A stretch of 64,000 nt of DNA from Massilia antarctica (GTDB taxonomy: Bacteria; Pseudomonadota; Gammaproteobacteria; Burkholderiales; Burkholderiaceae_D), in NCBI RefSeq assembly GCF_015689335.1, contig NZ_CP065053.1, positions 1,922,001-1,986,000 of the forward strand. Reading direction: 5' to 3'. The notes below the pieces were generated by a model. That model saw only the letters and a program-made list of their open reading frames with translations, was not told where the DNA came from and ran no database searches. Positions 8,017 to 16,777 of this stretch are shown one piece after another. How positions within the stretch are numbered: position 1 is the first letter of the stretch; each line of letters starts with the position of its first letter. A program made the position numbers and the translations under genes.

Positions 8017-10785
8017 ATGTCAACCCAAGCCCAATCCCTGGCCGCCGCCGCCCTCACCACCGCCCTTATGCTCGGTGCATTGGGCGGGTGCGGCAAAACC
8101 GAGACGCCGGCGGCCCTGCTGGCCGAGGCCAAGCAGTTCCAGCAGAAGGGCGACCATGTGTCGGCCCTGATCCAGCTCAAAAACGCGGTCGCCAGGAATC
8201 CCGCCGATCCCGAGGCCCGCCTGGCGCTGGGCGAAACCTATAACAAGCTGGGCGACCCCGTCTCGGCCGAAAAGGAAGTGCGCAAGGCCATGGAGCTGGG
8301 CATGGCGCCCGAGCGCACCCTGCCCGAGCTGTTGATGGCGCAACTGTTCCAGGAGCAATTCCAGAAAGTCATCGACGCCACCGCCGACAGCGCCTACACG
8401 GCCAACGTCAAGGTAGTCAGCCAGCGCGGCGCCGCCTTTTACCAGCTCGGCAAGCGCGCCGAGGCGGCCGAAGCATTCGAGCGCGCCCTCAAGCTCGATC
8501 CCGGCTACCCGGTCGCGCTGATGGGCCTGGCCAATGTCGCCTTGGCCAACGGCGACAAGGCGGGCGCGGCGCGCTATGTCGAGGCGACCGTGACGAACAA
8601 TCCCAAGGATGTGCAGAGCTGGCTGTTCAAGGGCGACTTCGAACGCGCCGAGGGCAACCCGGCCGCCGCCCTGGCCGCCTACGACCAGGTGCTGGCGCTC
8701 GACCCCAACAGCGCCTCCGGCCACCTGCAGAAAGCCTATCTGTTCATCGCCGAACGGCGCTACGAGGAAGCGGCCGTGTCCCTGGCCGCCGCCAGGAAAA
8801 ACGCGCCCAAGAACTTGATGATCAGCTACGCCAGCGCCATGCTCGACTTCACCCAGGGCAAGCACGCGGCCGCGCTCGAATCCTTGCAGCAAGTGCTGCG
8901 CGTGGCGCCCGACCACATGCCCTCGGTGCTGCTGGCCGGCGCGGTGCAGTTCACCCTCAAATCCTTGCCGCAGGCCGAGCAGCACCTGAAAAAATACCAC
9001 GAAGCCCATCCCGAGAGCGATTATGCGCGCAAGCTGCTGGCCTCGACCCGCATCGCGGCCGGCGACGCCAAGGGCGCCATCGCGGTGCTGGCGCCGGTCG
9101 TGGGCGCTTCCCAGGATCCCCAGCTGCTGGCCATTGCCGGCAAGGCCTACACCGATAACCGCGAGTTCGGCAAGGCCACCGAGCTGCTGGAGCGGGCCAG
9201 CGCGCTCGACCCGAAAAAGGCGCAGCTGCGCACCGCGCTCGGCTTGAGCAAGCTGGAACAGGGCGAGCAAGCGCGCGCCCTGGCCGAACTGGAACTGGCC
9301 AGCACCCTCGACCAGACCACCAGCAACGCCGGCATCACCCTGGCCATGACGGCGCTACGCCTGAACCAGTTCGACAAGGCCCTGGCCGCGCTGGCGCCGC
9401 TCGAAGCGCGCGCGCCGGGCGACCCGATGATCCAGAACCTCAAGGGCTTGGCGCTGCTGGGCAAGAAGGAGCAGGCCGGGGCCCGCGCCACCTTCGAAAA
9501 AGCGCTCGGCCTGCATCCGGATTTCTTTCCGGCGGTCGACAATCTGGCGCGCCTGGACATGCAGGCCGGCAACCTCGATGCCACGCGCCAGCGCTACCAA
9601 GACTTTTTGGCCAAGTATCCCAACAATGTCGAAGCGCTCACCGCGCTCGGCGCCATGGCCGTGGCCCAGCGCCGCCTGGCCGAAGCCGGTACCTTGCTGG
9701 AACGCGCCAACGCGGTCGACCCGGCCGCGGTCGGTCCGGCCATCGTGCTGGCCGAGCACCACGTGCACATGGGCGCCGCCGACAAGGCCCTGACCCTGAT
9801 GCGCAAGCTGCTGGTGGCCAATCCCGGCAACCCGGCCGTGCTCGACCAGCTCGGCCAGCTGCAGGTCGCCACCGGCGACAATGGCAGCGCCATGGAAACC
9901 TTCACCAAGCTGACCGTGGCCGCGCCGCAGTCGGCCGAAGCGCATTTCCGCCTCGGCGCGGCCCACGCGGCCATGAACAACCTGCCCTCGGCCAGCGCCG
10001 CGCTCAAGCGCGCCGTGGCGCTCCAGCCCGATTACCTCGACGCCCAGCTGGCGCTGGCCACGGTCCACCTGCGCCAGCAACAGTTCAACGATGCGCTCGG
10101 CGTGGCGCGCGCCATGCAAAAGCAGCATCCGGCCCTGGCGGTCGGCTATGTCGCCGAGGCCGACGTGCTCTTGGTGCAAAACAAAATCGCCGCCGCCATC
10201 CCCTTGTACGATAAAGCGTTTTCGCTGGGCAACAATGCCGAGCTGCTCATCAAGCTGTATGAAGCCTTGCGCATAGTCGGCAAGGCCAAGGAAGCCGATG
10301 CACGAGTGCAACAATGGCGTGCCGCCCACCCGGACGATGTCAAGGTGCCGGGTTACCTTGGAGAGCAGTATATTGCCAATAAAAAATATCAATTAGCAAT
10401 AACGGAATTTGAAGCCATACTGAAGAAGGTGCCTGCCTATCCGAGCGCCCTGAACAATCTGGCGGTGGCCTACGAACTGGCGGGCGATGCGCGCGCCCTG
10501 CCGACCGCCGAACTGGCTTTCAAGGCGCTGCCCGGCAGCGCGGCGGTGATGGATACCCTCGGTTGGCTGCTGGTGCAAAAGGGCGACCTGGCGCGCGGCT
10601 TGCCGCTGCTGCGCGACGCCAGTGCCAGGTTGCCTGGCGTGCCAGAGATCCGTTTCCACCTGGCCAAGGCGCTGATCCAGGCCAAGGACAAGGAAGCGGC
10701 GCGCAAGGAACTAGAAGTGTTGCTGGACAAGCACAAGCAATTTCCGCAAGGAGAGGAGGCGCGGGGCTTGCTGAAACAACTATAA
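8017..10785 (+). CDS. prsT: XrtA/PEP-CTERM system TPR-repeat lipoprotein PrsT (copy 2)
   Basis: This 922-residue TPR lipoprotein matches copy 1 in length and architecture. The ATG at 8017 was chosen over an upstream ATG at 7969 because CAGGA lies 5 bases before it and it gives a clean lipoprotein signal (lipobox LGGC, Cys25). The opening LLAEAKQFQQKGDHVSALIQ and the conserved block SYASAMLDFTQGKHAAA are nearly the same as in copy 1, but identity falls in most repeats, so the duplication is not recent. The end PQGEEARGLLKQL parallels MEEAKALAKTL of copy 1. It is followed by a second synthase gene, repeating the prsT-synthase pair. Confidence 0.9.
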   Translation: MSTQAQSLAAAALTTALMLGALGGCGKTETPAALLAEAKQFQQKGDHVSALIQLKNAVARNPADPEARLALGETYNKLGDPVSAEKEVRKAMELGMAPERTLPELLMAQLFQEQFQKVIDATADSAYTANVKVVSQRGAAFYQLGKRAEAAEAFERALKLDPGYPVALMGLANVALANGDKAGAARYVEATVTNNPKDVQSWLFKGDFERAEGNPAAALAAYDQVLALDPNSASGHLQKAYLFIAERRYEEAAVSLAAARKNAPKNLMISYASAMLDFTQGKHAAALESLQQVLRVAPDHMPSVLLAGAVQFTLKSLPQAEQHLKKYHEAHPESDYARKLLASTRIAAGDAKGAIAVLAPVVGASQDPQLLAIAGKAYTDNREFGKATELLERASALDPKKAQLRTALGLSKLEQGEQARALAELELASTLDQTTSNAGITLAMTALRLNQFDKALAALAPLEARAPGDPMIQNLKGLALLGKKEQAGARATFEKALGLHPDFFPAVDNLARLDMQAGNLDATRQRYQDFLAKYPNNVEALTALGAMAVAQRRLAEAGTLLERANAVDPAAVGPAIVLAEHHVHMGAADKALTLMRKLLVANPGNPAVLDQLGQLQVATGDNGSAMETFTKLTVAAPQSAEAHFRLGAAHAAMNNLPSASAALKRAVALQPDYLDAQLALATVHLRQQQFNDALGVARAMQKQHPALAVGYVAEADVLLVQNKIAAAIPLYDKAFSLGNNAELLIKLYEALRIVGKAKEADARVQQWRAAHPDDVKVPGYLGEQYIANKKYQLAITEFEAILKKVPAYPSALNNLAVAYELAGDARALPTAELAFKALPGSAAVMDTLGWLLVQKGDLARGLPLLRDASARLPGVPEIRFHLAKALIQAKDKEAARKELEVLLDKHKQFPQGEEARGLLKQL

Positions 10786-10796
10786 AGCGGGCCCGA

Positions 10797-10832
10797 CGCC
10801 GAGTCGCAGCCCACCGGGCGTCTTACTCGGCG
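10797..10832 (+). repeat. 8-bp inverted repeat after prsT copy 2
   Basis: CGCCGAGT (10797-10804) and ACTCGGCG (10825-10832) are perfect complements with a 20-base loop, located between the second prsT and the second synthase. There is no T-run, so it is at most a weak or Rho-assisted stop, or an RNA stability hairpin. Confidence 0.3.
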
Positions 10833-10875
10833 GCACCATGTGCCGGGCTGGCGCCGCGCCACAGGGAGTTTTCAC

Positions 10876-11631
10876 ATGAATGCAGGGCACGATGCAGTGG
10901 AAGCGATGGGTAATGAGCAGGCCCATCTTGAGTCGTCTTATGTGGTAGGGGCCGAGGAGGACGATCACGGCCGCCTGATCGGCAGTTTCACCGACAATGA
11001 CCGCACCTTCGGGATCCGCCTGGCCGATACCGACCAGGGGCGCAATTCGGCCAGCCTGTTGATCAGTAAAATGTACGCCACGCGCGGCTACAACGTGGCC
11101 CGCATGGAGCGCGACCCCAACCGCATCACCCTGTCGGCCTCCGACAAGGGGAGCCTGATCGGCACCGTGACCCTGGGGCTCGATTCCGAGCGCGGCATCC
11201 TGGCCGACGAGATTTTCCACGACCATGTCGACGCTTTCCGCGCGCGCGGGGCGCGCCTGTGCGAAATCACCAAGCTGGCGTTCGACCCCCAGGTCAAATC
11301 CAAGGCGGCGCTGGCGGCCCTGTTCCACACCCTGTTCATTTACGCGCGCTACATTCACGGCCGCACCGACGTGCTGATCGAAGTCAATCCGCGCCACCGG
11401 CGCTTTTACCAGACCATGCTCGGTTTCGTGGACCAGGCCGAGCTGCGCCACAATACCCGGGTCGACGCGCCCGCCTACCTGATGTGGCTCAGTGTCGAGC
11501 ACATGGCGCACGAGATCGCGCGCCTGGGCGGCACCAGCAGCCATGCGGGCACCGAACGTTCGCTGTATCCGTATTTTTTCTCCTCGCGCGAGGAAGAGGG
11601 CATCGCCAACCGCCTGATCAAGATCGGCTAG
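10876..11631 (+). CDS. PEP-CTERM/exosortase-associated N-acyl amino acid synthase (FeeM-like), copy 2
   Basis: This 251-residue paralogue of the enzyme at 7147 shares the same blocks: RTFGIRLADTDQGRNSAS, NRITLSASDKGSLIGTVTLG, EITKLAFDP, VNPRHRRFYQTMLGF and GTERSLYPYFFSSREEEGI. The first 45 residues differ completely from copy 1. ATG 10876 was chosen over 10840 because AGGGAG lies 8 bases before it. The predicted reaction is acyl transfer from acyl-ACP to an amino acid amine; different N-termini and sequence drift leave room for different substrates. Its TAG shares a CTAG with the stop of the convergent oxidoreductase gene. It probably follows prsT copy 2 in one transcript. Confidence 0.87.
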   Translation: MNAGHDAVEAMGNEQAHLESSYVVGAEEDDHGRLIGSFTDNDRTFGIRLADTDQGRNSASLLISKMYATRGYNVARMERDPNRITLSASDKGSLIGTVTLGLDSERGILADEIFHDHVDAFRARGARLCEITKLAFDPQVKSKAALAALFHTLFIYARYIHGRTDVLIEVNPRHRRFYQTMLGFVDQAELRHNTRVDAPAYLMWLSVEHMAHEIARLGGTSSHAGTERSLYPYFFSSREEEGIANRLIKIG

Positions 11632-13217
11632 GGCGCGCGCCCGGGTTTGGGCGTGGCCGGCTGGGCGTCGTAGCGCCCCGGCGCGATGATGCCGTCCGGA
11701 TCGAGCCGGGTCTTGAGCGCGTGGATGGTGGCCCAGTAATGCGGATCGCGCCGCACGATAGCCGCCATCATGTCGGCGCGCGCGCGGTACACTTCCAGCC
11801 CCATCGCGTGGATCTTGTCGAGCATGCGGTCGGCGCAGAAATGGGCGCGCTTGACCCCTTCCAGGTTGCTGCGGTCGAACAGCAGGTTGATCACCGCCAC
11901 CAGCGAAGTCGGGGTTTCGATATTGATGGTGATGTACAGGGTGTCGTGATAATGGCGCGCCGCCGTCTTTTTCATTTCATCGATGAACCTGGCCACGAAC
12001 TCGCCGTCCAAGGGCAGCGCCGGGTTGATGAACAGCAAACCGCAGTTCGACTGGTCGAGCTGGGCCGCGCTGAGGTCGGCGCGTCCGAATTTCCACAGTA
12101 AATTATCGATCGCCGCATCGGTCGGCACCCCCAGCGCCAGGGTGTGCAGCGGGCGGATGGCCGAGATCGCGGCCGCATTGGCGCGCGCGGCCGGGATGAA
12201 GCGCAGCCGGTGCGCCACCGCATAGGCGGTGTCGAGCAACTGGTGGGTGATCGGGCGCACCCGCGCCAGGCCCTTCATGCGTTTGCGGATCTCGGCCAGG
12301 TTGGCCTTGACCTGGGCTTTGGTGCCGGTAATCGCCCCCAGGCTGGCCCATTCGCCCGGCGCGATCAAGTCCATCACGCTTTCCGCTTCCCCGAAGGCGC
12401 GCTCGGGCGTGTATCCGCATTCCTGTTCCAGGTAGCGCGTCACCCCGTAGGCCAGGGTGGCGTGGGTGCGCGCGCGGTTGGCAATGTGGGTGACCGATTC
12501 GATCAAGCCTTCGCGCTTGCAATTGGCCAGCTCGTCGATAAAAGCCGGCAAATCTTCCTCGCGCCGCAAGGATAGCGACAGCGCCACCTGCTTGGGCCGC
12601 TTGGGCACGAGGCGGAAGCAGGCGCTGACGACGATGCCGAAGTTACTCTGGAAAAAAAGCCCGTCGAGGATCGGCCCCAGCCCGTAAGGATTGCTGGTGC
12701 CCAGCGGCGAGCGCTTGAGGCGCCGGAAGCCCGTGCGCAGCAGCTTGCCGTTGCCGCACACCACGGCCAGCCCGAACAAGTCTTCCTTGCGCGGCCCGAA
12801 ATAGCCGACCCCGCGGTCGAGCGCATTGCCGATGATGCTGGTGGCGCGCGCCGAGCCGGTGACGTTGAAGGTGAGGTTGGGATGATGCTCTTCCAGGAAG
12901 TCGTACAGCGCGCCCTGGGTCACGCCGGGACCGATCACGGCCACCGGCAGCACCCGGCCGTTGCGCTTGTCGACCGTCATGCGGATCGCGTTCAGCGCGC
13001 CGAGGTCGACCAGCAGGCTGCCGGCCATGGTGGGCGACTTGCCGCCGTAGCCGAAATTGAGGCCCGTCGAGAACGGATACAGGGGCGTGCCGTTGTGGCG
13101 CGCCGCGCGCACCAGCTTGATCACGGCGCGTACGCTTTGCGGCCGCACCTGGCCGCGCACATCGGTCGCGCGGCCGGTGATGTTATTGCTCGGGTGGTCG
13201 CTCTGGGTGTAGGCCAT
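11628..13217 (-). CDS. FAD-binding oxidoreductase of the vanillyl-alcohol oxidase/GlcD type
   Basis: This 529-residue flavoprotein has an N-terminal PCMH-type FAD domain: VRPQSVRAVIKLVRAARHNG, then PFSTGLNFGYGG, then IGPGVTQGALYDFLEEH and TGSARATSIIGNALDRGVGY, followed by a substrate-binding C-terminal half ending DPDGIIAPGRYD, a common close in this superfamily. ATG 13217 is preferred to the earlier start because the extra 26 residues lie over the terminator region and look non-coding. No strong ribosome site is visible. Substrate and electron acceptor cannot be inferred. It sits downstream of the PEP-CTERM gene but beyond that gene's terminator, so it is probably a separate unit. Confidence 0.82.
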   Translation of the reverse strand: MAYTQSDHPSNNITGRATDVRGQVRPQSVRAVIKLVRAARHNGTPLYPFSTGLNFGYGGKSPTMAGSLLVDLGALNAIRMTVDKRNGRVLPVAVIGPGVTQGALYDFLEEHHPNLTFNVTGSARATSIIGNALDRGVGYFGPRKEDLFGLAVVCGNGKLLRTGFRRLKRSPLGTSNPYGLGPILDGLFFQSNFGIVVSACFRLVPKRPKQVALSLSLRREEDLPAFIDELANCKREGLIESVTHIANRARTHATLAYGVTRYLEQECGYTPERAFGEAESVMDLIAPGEWASLGAITGTKAQVKANLAEIRKRMKGLARVRPITHQLLDTAYAVAHRLRFIPAARANAAAISAIRPLHTLALGVPTDAAIDNLLWKFGRADLSAAQLDQSNCGLLFINPALPLDGEFVARFIDEMKKTAARHYHDTLYITINIETPTSLVAVINLLFDRSNLEGVKRAHFCADRMLDKIHAMGLEVYRARADMMAAIVRRDPHYWATIHALKTRLDPDGIIAPGRYDAQPATPKPGRAP

Positions 13218-13245
13218 GATTCTATTATCGCTTAAAAGCGGGCGT

Positions 13246-13287
13246 GCAAAAGCAAACGACCCGAGCGCTTGACGCGATCGGGTCGTT
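13246..13287 (-). terminator. Terminator downstream of the PEP-CTERM gene
   Basis: On the minus strand AACGACCCGA and TCGGGTCGTT form a perfect 10-bp stem (plus 13278-13287 and 13255-13264) with a 13-base loop, followed by TGCTTTTG. A second stem, CTGCGCGC/GCGCGCAG at 13297-13332, lies between this one and the PEP-CTERM stop codon at 13338. The double hairpin should end transcription before the oxidoreductase gene. Confidence 0.65.
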
Positions 13288-13337
13288 CTCGACACACTGC
13301 GCGCACCGGCCTGGCCAGCCCGGCGCGCGCAGCGGTC

Positions 13338-14285
13338 TTACTTGGCAGCCTTGCGGCGCGAAGCGGCGCCCAGGGCCAGCAGGCCGAGGCCGATCAAGAC
13401 CATGCTGCCTGGTTCAGGCACGGCACGCACTTCCGAGGCGATCGAGTTCGAGGCCTGGTTGATGGTCAGCTTGTAGATCCGGCCGCCGGTCAGGGTCACC
13501 AGGTTCGACAGGACGGTGCCCGAGGTTTCCTGGATCGAATTTTGCGACGGATCGCTCGAGGTCACGCCGTTGTTGATCTCGGACGGGCTCCAGTTCATGA
13601 TCGTGGTCGAGACATTGCCGATCACTTCCTGCAGCGACAGTGCCCAGCTGATGGTGCCCAGCGAGGAACCGTTCACGCCAGCCATCGCATTGACGAAGGC
13701 GGCCACATAGGCTTTGTAGCCGAGCGCGAACTTCGCTTGCAAGGTCGTGCCGACGCTGAAGGTGGTCACTGCCGTCGCCGAGTTGGCGATGGTGGCGTTC
13801 GCGCTGCCGGCGTTACCTGGCGACATCACCGACGAATCGGCACGGGTCAGGCCGTTGGCGCCCGTCACACCCAGCGCGGTGCCGGCGATGTACATATCGC
13901 CCAGGGCGTAGTTACCGCTCGGTGCAGGAATGTGCGCCGTGAAGTTGTTTTCCACGCCGCCTGGATAATTGCCGACTGGCATGCCCGCGCCGCACGATGG
14001 ACCCGCGCAACGGTTCTTGACATCGACCGTACCACCGATGGTGGTGCTGAAGATGTTGCCCAGGCCGGCGCCGGTGCCTTGCGCATTGTTGAAGTTCGAA
14101 TTGGCGGTGCCGGTACGGTTTTCGTTCTGGATCACGATGCCGTTGGTCACTGGCGCATTGTTCGCGTTCAGGATGATCAGGCCGGTGATGGCGAGATCGG
14201 CCATACCCATGGTCGCTGCCGAAGCTGGGGCGGCGACGAACGCTGCCGAAACGGCGGCGGCAGCGAGGTATTTTGTCAGTTTCAT
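13338..14285 (-). CDS. PEP-CTERM sorting-signal surface/secreted protein
   Basis: This 315-residue protein has a Sec signal peptide ending ASAAT at about residue 25 and a full C-terminal PEP-CTERM tail: VPEPGSMVLIGLGLLALG followed by a basic end ASRRKAAK. Exosortase A recognises such tails, cuts near the PEP motif and sends the protein outside. The middle is low in charge and rich in Asn, Ala, Gly, Ser and Thr, with one Cys pair (NRCAGPSCG). It is the only PEP-CTERM substrate in the window, on the minus strand alone, with GGGAGA 6 bases before the ATG, a -24/-12 promoter and an upstream 19-bp box, pointing to PrsR/sigma-54 control. The function of the mature protein is unknown. Confidence 0.92.
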   Translation of the reverse strand: MKLTKYLAAAAVSAAFVAAPASAATMGMADLAITGLIILNANNAPVTNGIVIQNENRTGTANSNFNNAQGTGAGLGNIFSTTIGGTVDVKNRCAGPSCGAGMPVGNYPGGVENNFTAHIPAPSGNYALGDMYIAGTALGVTGANGLTRADSSVMSPGNAGSANATIANSATAVTTFSVGTTLQAKFALGYKAYVAAFVNAMAGVNGSSLGTISWALSLQEVIGNVSTTIMNWSPSEINNGVTSSDPSQNSIQETSGTVLSNLVTLTGGRIYKLTINQASNSIASEVRAVPEPGSMVLIGLGLLALGAASRRKAAK

Positions 14286-14331
14286 ATTGGTTCTCCCGGA
14301 TTATGTTTGTTGATCCTACGTGCCTTGATGT

Positions 14332-14348
14332 AAGCAGGACTCGTGCCA
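14332..14348 (-). promoter_or_regulatory. Sigma-54 (-24/-12) promoter of the PEP-CTERM gene
   Basis: On the minus strand the sequence reads TGGCACGAGTCCTGCTT, very close to the RpoN consensus TGGCACG-N4-TTGCW, with GG and GC exactly 12 bases apart. It predicts a start site near 14320, about 35 bases before the ATG at 14285. prsR, whose product has a sigma-54 activator domain, is in the same window. Confidence 0.82.
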
Positions 14349-14411
14349 GAATATGACATTTGTTTTAAATCAAAGACTTAACGAGGATTTTATGGCTGAC
14401 GCATGAGGGGG

Positions 14412-14430
14412 TGTAAGGAAAACCGACATC
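14412..14430 (-). promoter_or_regulatory. PEP-CTERM-box-like upstream element (copy A), candidate PrsR site
   Basis: The plus strand reads TGTAAGGAAAACCGACATC. The first 17 bases have the frame TGT-N11-ACA, a spacing typical of sites for sigma-54 activators. Copy B at 17612-17630 is identical in 17 of 19 positions. The element lies 63 bases upstream of the -24/-12 promoter, a suitable distance for an enhancer-type site. Binding by PrsR is inferred. Confidence 0.65.
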
Positions 14431-14441
14431 GCGCATTTGGA

Positions 14442-15557
14442 TTAATCTTTACGAGGAGAAATAAAAGCCTTGTGAAACAGATGTCTTGTTAATAAGAGTG
14501 GCGGCATGCGCAGCCAGTTTCCGCGGATATACAGCAAAAAGCGCGCGGCGGCGCTCCCGCAGTCGGCGCAGCTGCGGTGGTTCGGCAGCAGGGCGCGCAG
14601 GAACAGGCTGTCCATCAGGGCCAGCAGCGGCGCCCTGGGTCCGGCCGGGCGCGCGGCGGCCAGCACCGCTTCCGGCACCGGGGTGTGCAGCAGGCGGGCG
14701 CAGTAGCGCAGGGCATAGAACAGGGGACGGCCCAGTTCCAGTTCGGCCGCGCGCAGCGGCAGCGCTTCCCAGAAACCGGGTGTGGCGCCCAGGCTGGCGA
14801 GCAGGCGGTGCAGGTCGAGCAGGTCGCGCAGGCCGTGGTCGAATTCGCCGTCGTAGAACAGGTGCACGGCGCTGTGCAGCACCATGTCGGCCGGGGCCAG
14901 CACCTGTACCGGGGCTTGCCCGGGCGCGGCTGGCGCCGGCAAGGTGACGGCGCACGCGCGCAGCCTGGCCGGGTCGGGCCGCAGGCGCGCCGTTTCCGGC
15001 AGGATCGCATGGTGCACATCGATCACGCTGGCGCGGCGTGCATGCTTCATCGGCGGCAATTCGTGCATCCAGGTGCGGTAATAGCGCTGGTCGTAGGTGT
15101 CCTGCGCCACTGTCGACCAGCCGTGCAGCATCAGCGCCGCTTCCACCTGGGCCAGGCTGTCCTTGGGCACCAGGATGTCGATGTCGGAAAACAGCCGTCC
15201 GCGCGCCGCTGCCAGCCCCGCCATGGCGTAGGCGCCACCCTTGAGCAGGATGAGCGGCACCCCGCTGGCGGCCAGCGCCGCGCCGATCTGCGCCACTTCG
15301 AAGCGCACCGCCCTGGCGTGGCGTTCGGCATGCACCCCGGCCCAGTCGAGCTGGCGCCTGACCTGGGCGGGAATCGTACCGGCCACGCCGTGTTCGTCGA
15401 GCAAGCCGTGCAGGCTGGCTTCCAGGCGCGCGCTGGCGGCCTGGCGCAGCAGCAAATCCCACTCGGCCAGGCTCAGGGCCGCGCCACGCGCGGGGTCGCG
15501 CAACAGCTGCAGCAACAGCGGTGCGGCACCGCGGGCAAGCGCGCGCGCGGCGCTCAC
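14442..15557 (-). CDS. Nucleotidyltransferase family protein of the HPr-rel-A cassette
   Basis: This 371-residue protein is of the uncharacterised NTP_transf_5 type. The polymerase-beta-like core shows LILLKGGAYAMAGL near residue 100, followed by RGRLFSDIDILVP, whose two Asp residues (SDID) are the expected metal ligands; a third acidic position may be IDVHHAI. Family members are often found next to HprK-like kinases. It overlaps the kinase gene by 4 bases (stop and start share ATGA) and is the last gene of the four-gene unit that starts at 17437. Nucleotide, target and product are unknown. Confidence 0.82.
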   Translation of the reverse strand: MSAARALARGAAPLLLQLLRDPARGAALSLAEWDLLLRQAASARLEASLHGLLDEHGVAGTIPAQVRRQLDWAGVHAERHARAVRFEVAQIGAALAASGVPLILLKGGAYAMAGLAAARGRLFSDIDILVPKDSLAQVEAALMLHGWSTVAQDTYDQRYYRTWMHELPPMKHARRASVIDVHHAILPETARLRPDPARLRACAVTLPAPAAPGQAPVQVLAPADMVLHSAVHLFYDGEFDHGLRDLLDLHRLLASLGATPGFWEALPLRAAELELGRPLFYALRYCARLLHTPVPEAVLAAARPAGPRAPLLALMDSLFLRALLPNHRSCADCGSAAARFLLYIRGNWLRMPPLLLTRHLFHKAFISPRKD

Positions 15558-16468
15558 GAGGTGCCCGCCAGTTGCTCGAACACGGCGATGGCCTCGTCCA
15601 GCGCGCTGTAGGTGAAATCAAGGCAGCGCGACTGCGCCACCAGTTCGCCCAGGGCACTGAAGCCGCGCGCGCCCAGCACGCTGTAGTTGAAGCCGTTTTC
15701 GGCCACGCGCATGAAGGCGCGCGCGCGCGGCACTTCCAGCAGGGTCGTGGGCGAATCCGCTGCATACTTTGGAAACACGATCCAGCCCGGACGCGCCGCT
15801 TCGGCGGCGCGGGCGATGCTGGCGGCCGGCGCCTTCAGGTGCGCCACCGTGCCCTTGGTGGTGCCCTGCACGGGGTGGCTGATGACGGCGTCCGGCTGGT
15901 AGCGCCGCATCACCTCGATCGAACCGTTTTTCAGGCTGATCGGGCGCGGCAGCGGCGCCAGCAAGCCATCCTCGGGGCGCACCAGCGCCAGTTCATCCGA
16001 CAGCAGGCGCCAGCCGCGGCTGACCAGGGCCGCGCACAAGGTGCTCTTGCCGGAGCCGGGCGGGGCCGGCAGGATGGCGGCGCGCCCGTGTTTTTCGACC
16101 ACGGCCGCGTGCAGGATCAGGTAGCCGTGGGCGCGGCTCGACACGCACCAGTTCATGCCCCACTCGAACATGGGAAACGCTTGCGCGGCCGGCAGCGGCA
16201 GGAAGGGCACCATGCCATCGTAGACGAAGCGCGCCAGCGGCTTGTACCAGCGCCGCAAGGAGGGCGGCGGCGCGACGTCGACGTGGAAGTCGGCAAAGTC
16301 ATTGTTTTCCAGCAGGGGATAGTCGCCGTACAACAAGTGCAAGCCATCGGCCACCCCGGCGAACGGGCTGTGCACGCGGGTCACGAAGGGGCCGGTCTGC
16401 AGGTCGATGCTGGCCTCGCGCAGGCGGCGGCCCAGTTCGGCGCGGCTGAGCGCGCTCAGGGTCGTCAT
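15554..16468 (-). CDS. HprK-related kinase A
   Basis: This 304-residue protein resembles the C-terminal kinase domain of HPr kinase/phosphorylase. The P-loop APPGSGKST is at residues 135-143, preceded by a strand with LILHAAVVE and followed by LLSDELALV, the acidic pair expected after the P-loop. Upstream it carries conserved family blocks (SPFAGVADGLHLLYGDYPLL; MNWCVSSRAHGYL). No HPr protein is encoded nearby, so the phosphate acceptor is unknown. In the family this kinase is always paired with a small PqqD-like protein, which here overlaps it by 4 bases upstream. The pairing suggests modification of a peptide rather than PTS control. Confidence 0.88.
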   Translation of the reverse strand: MTTLSALSRAELGRRLREASIDLQTGPFVTRVHSPFAGVADGLHLLYGDYPLLENNDFADFHVDVAPPPSLRRWYKPLARFVYDGMVPFLPLPAAQAFPMFEWGMNWCVSSRAHGYLILHAAVVEKHGRAAILPAPPGSGKSTLCAALVSRGWRLLSDELALVRPEDGLLAPLPRPISLKNGSIEVMRRYQPDAVISHPVQGTTKGTVAHLKAPAASIARAAEAARPGWIVFPKYAADSPTTLLEVPRARAFMRVAENGFNYSVLGARGFSALGELVAQSRCLDFTYSALDEAIAVFEQLAGTS

Positions 16469-16734
16469 GGATGCGCGGCGATCAGGGAAATGCTGGCCAG
16501 TTGCTCGAGCAAGACTTGCAGCGCGGGTTCGGCGTCGTCTCCGGCGTCGAGCGCCTGGCGCAGGGCGGCCAGGTCGGACGCGCCGCCCTGCACGGCCAGC
16601 AGCAGCGCCAGCGCGTCGGCATCGAGCAGGTGGGTGTCGCCGCTGAGGTCGTTAAACAGGACCGCTTCCTGGTCCCAGCTGTGGTGGCGCAGGGATTGGC
16701 CGGGAAGGACGTGCCAGGTAGAAGCGGGCGGCAT
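16465..16734 (-). CDS. HPr-rel-A system PqqD-family peptide chaperone
   Basis: This 89-residue protein resembles PqqD and other RiPP recognition proteins, which hold a leader peptide for a modifying enzyme. It has WDQEAVLFNDLSGDTHLLD (the PqqD-like beta motif with a conserved LDxxA) followed by helices ALALLLAVQGG and LQVLLEQLASISLI. It overlaps the HprK-like kinase gene by 4 bases and lies 43 bases after the small signal-bearing gene, which makes that protein the first candidate for its client. This pairing is a recognised family combination; its substrate has not been assigned as far as I know. Confidence 0.85.
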   Translation of the reverse strand: MPPASTWHVLPGQSLRHHSWDQEAVLFNDLSGDTHLLDADALALLLAVQGGASDLAALRQALDAGDDAEPALQVLLEQLASISLIAAHP

Positions 16735-16777
16735 GAGGTCGGAAAGGCGGGCGCGCGCGGCGCCGGCGCCGTGCAGG

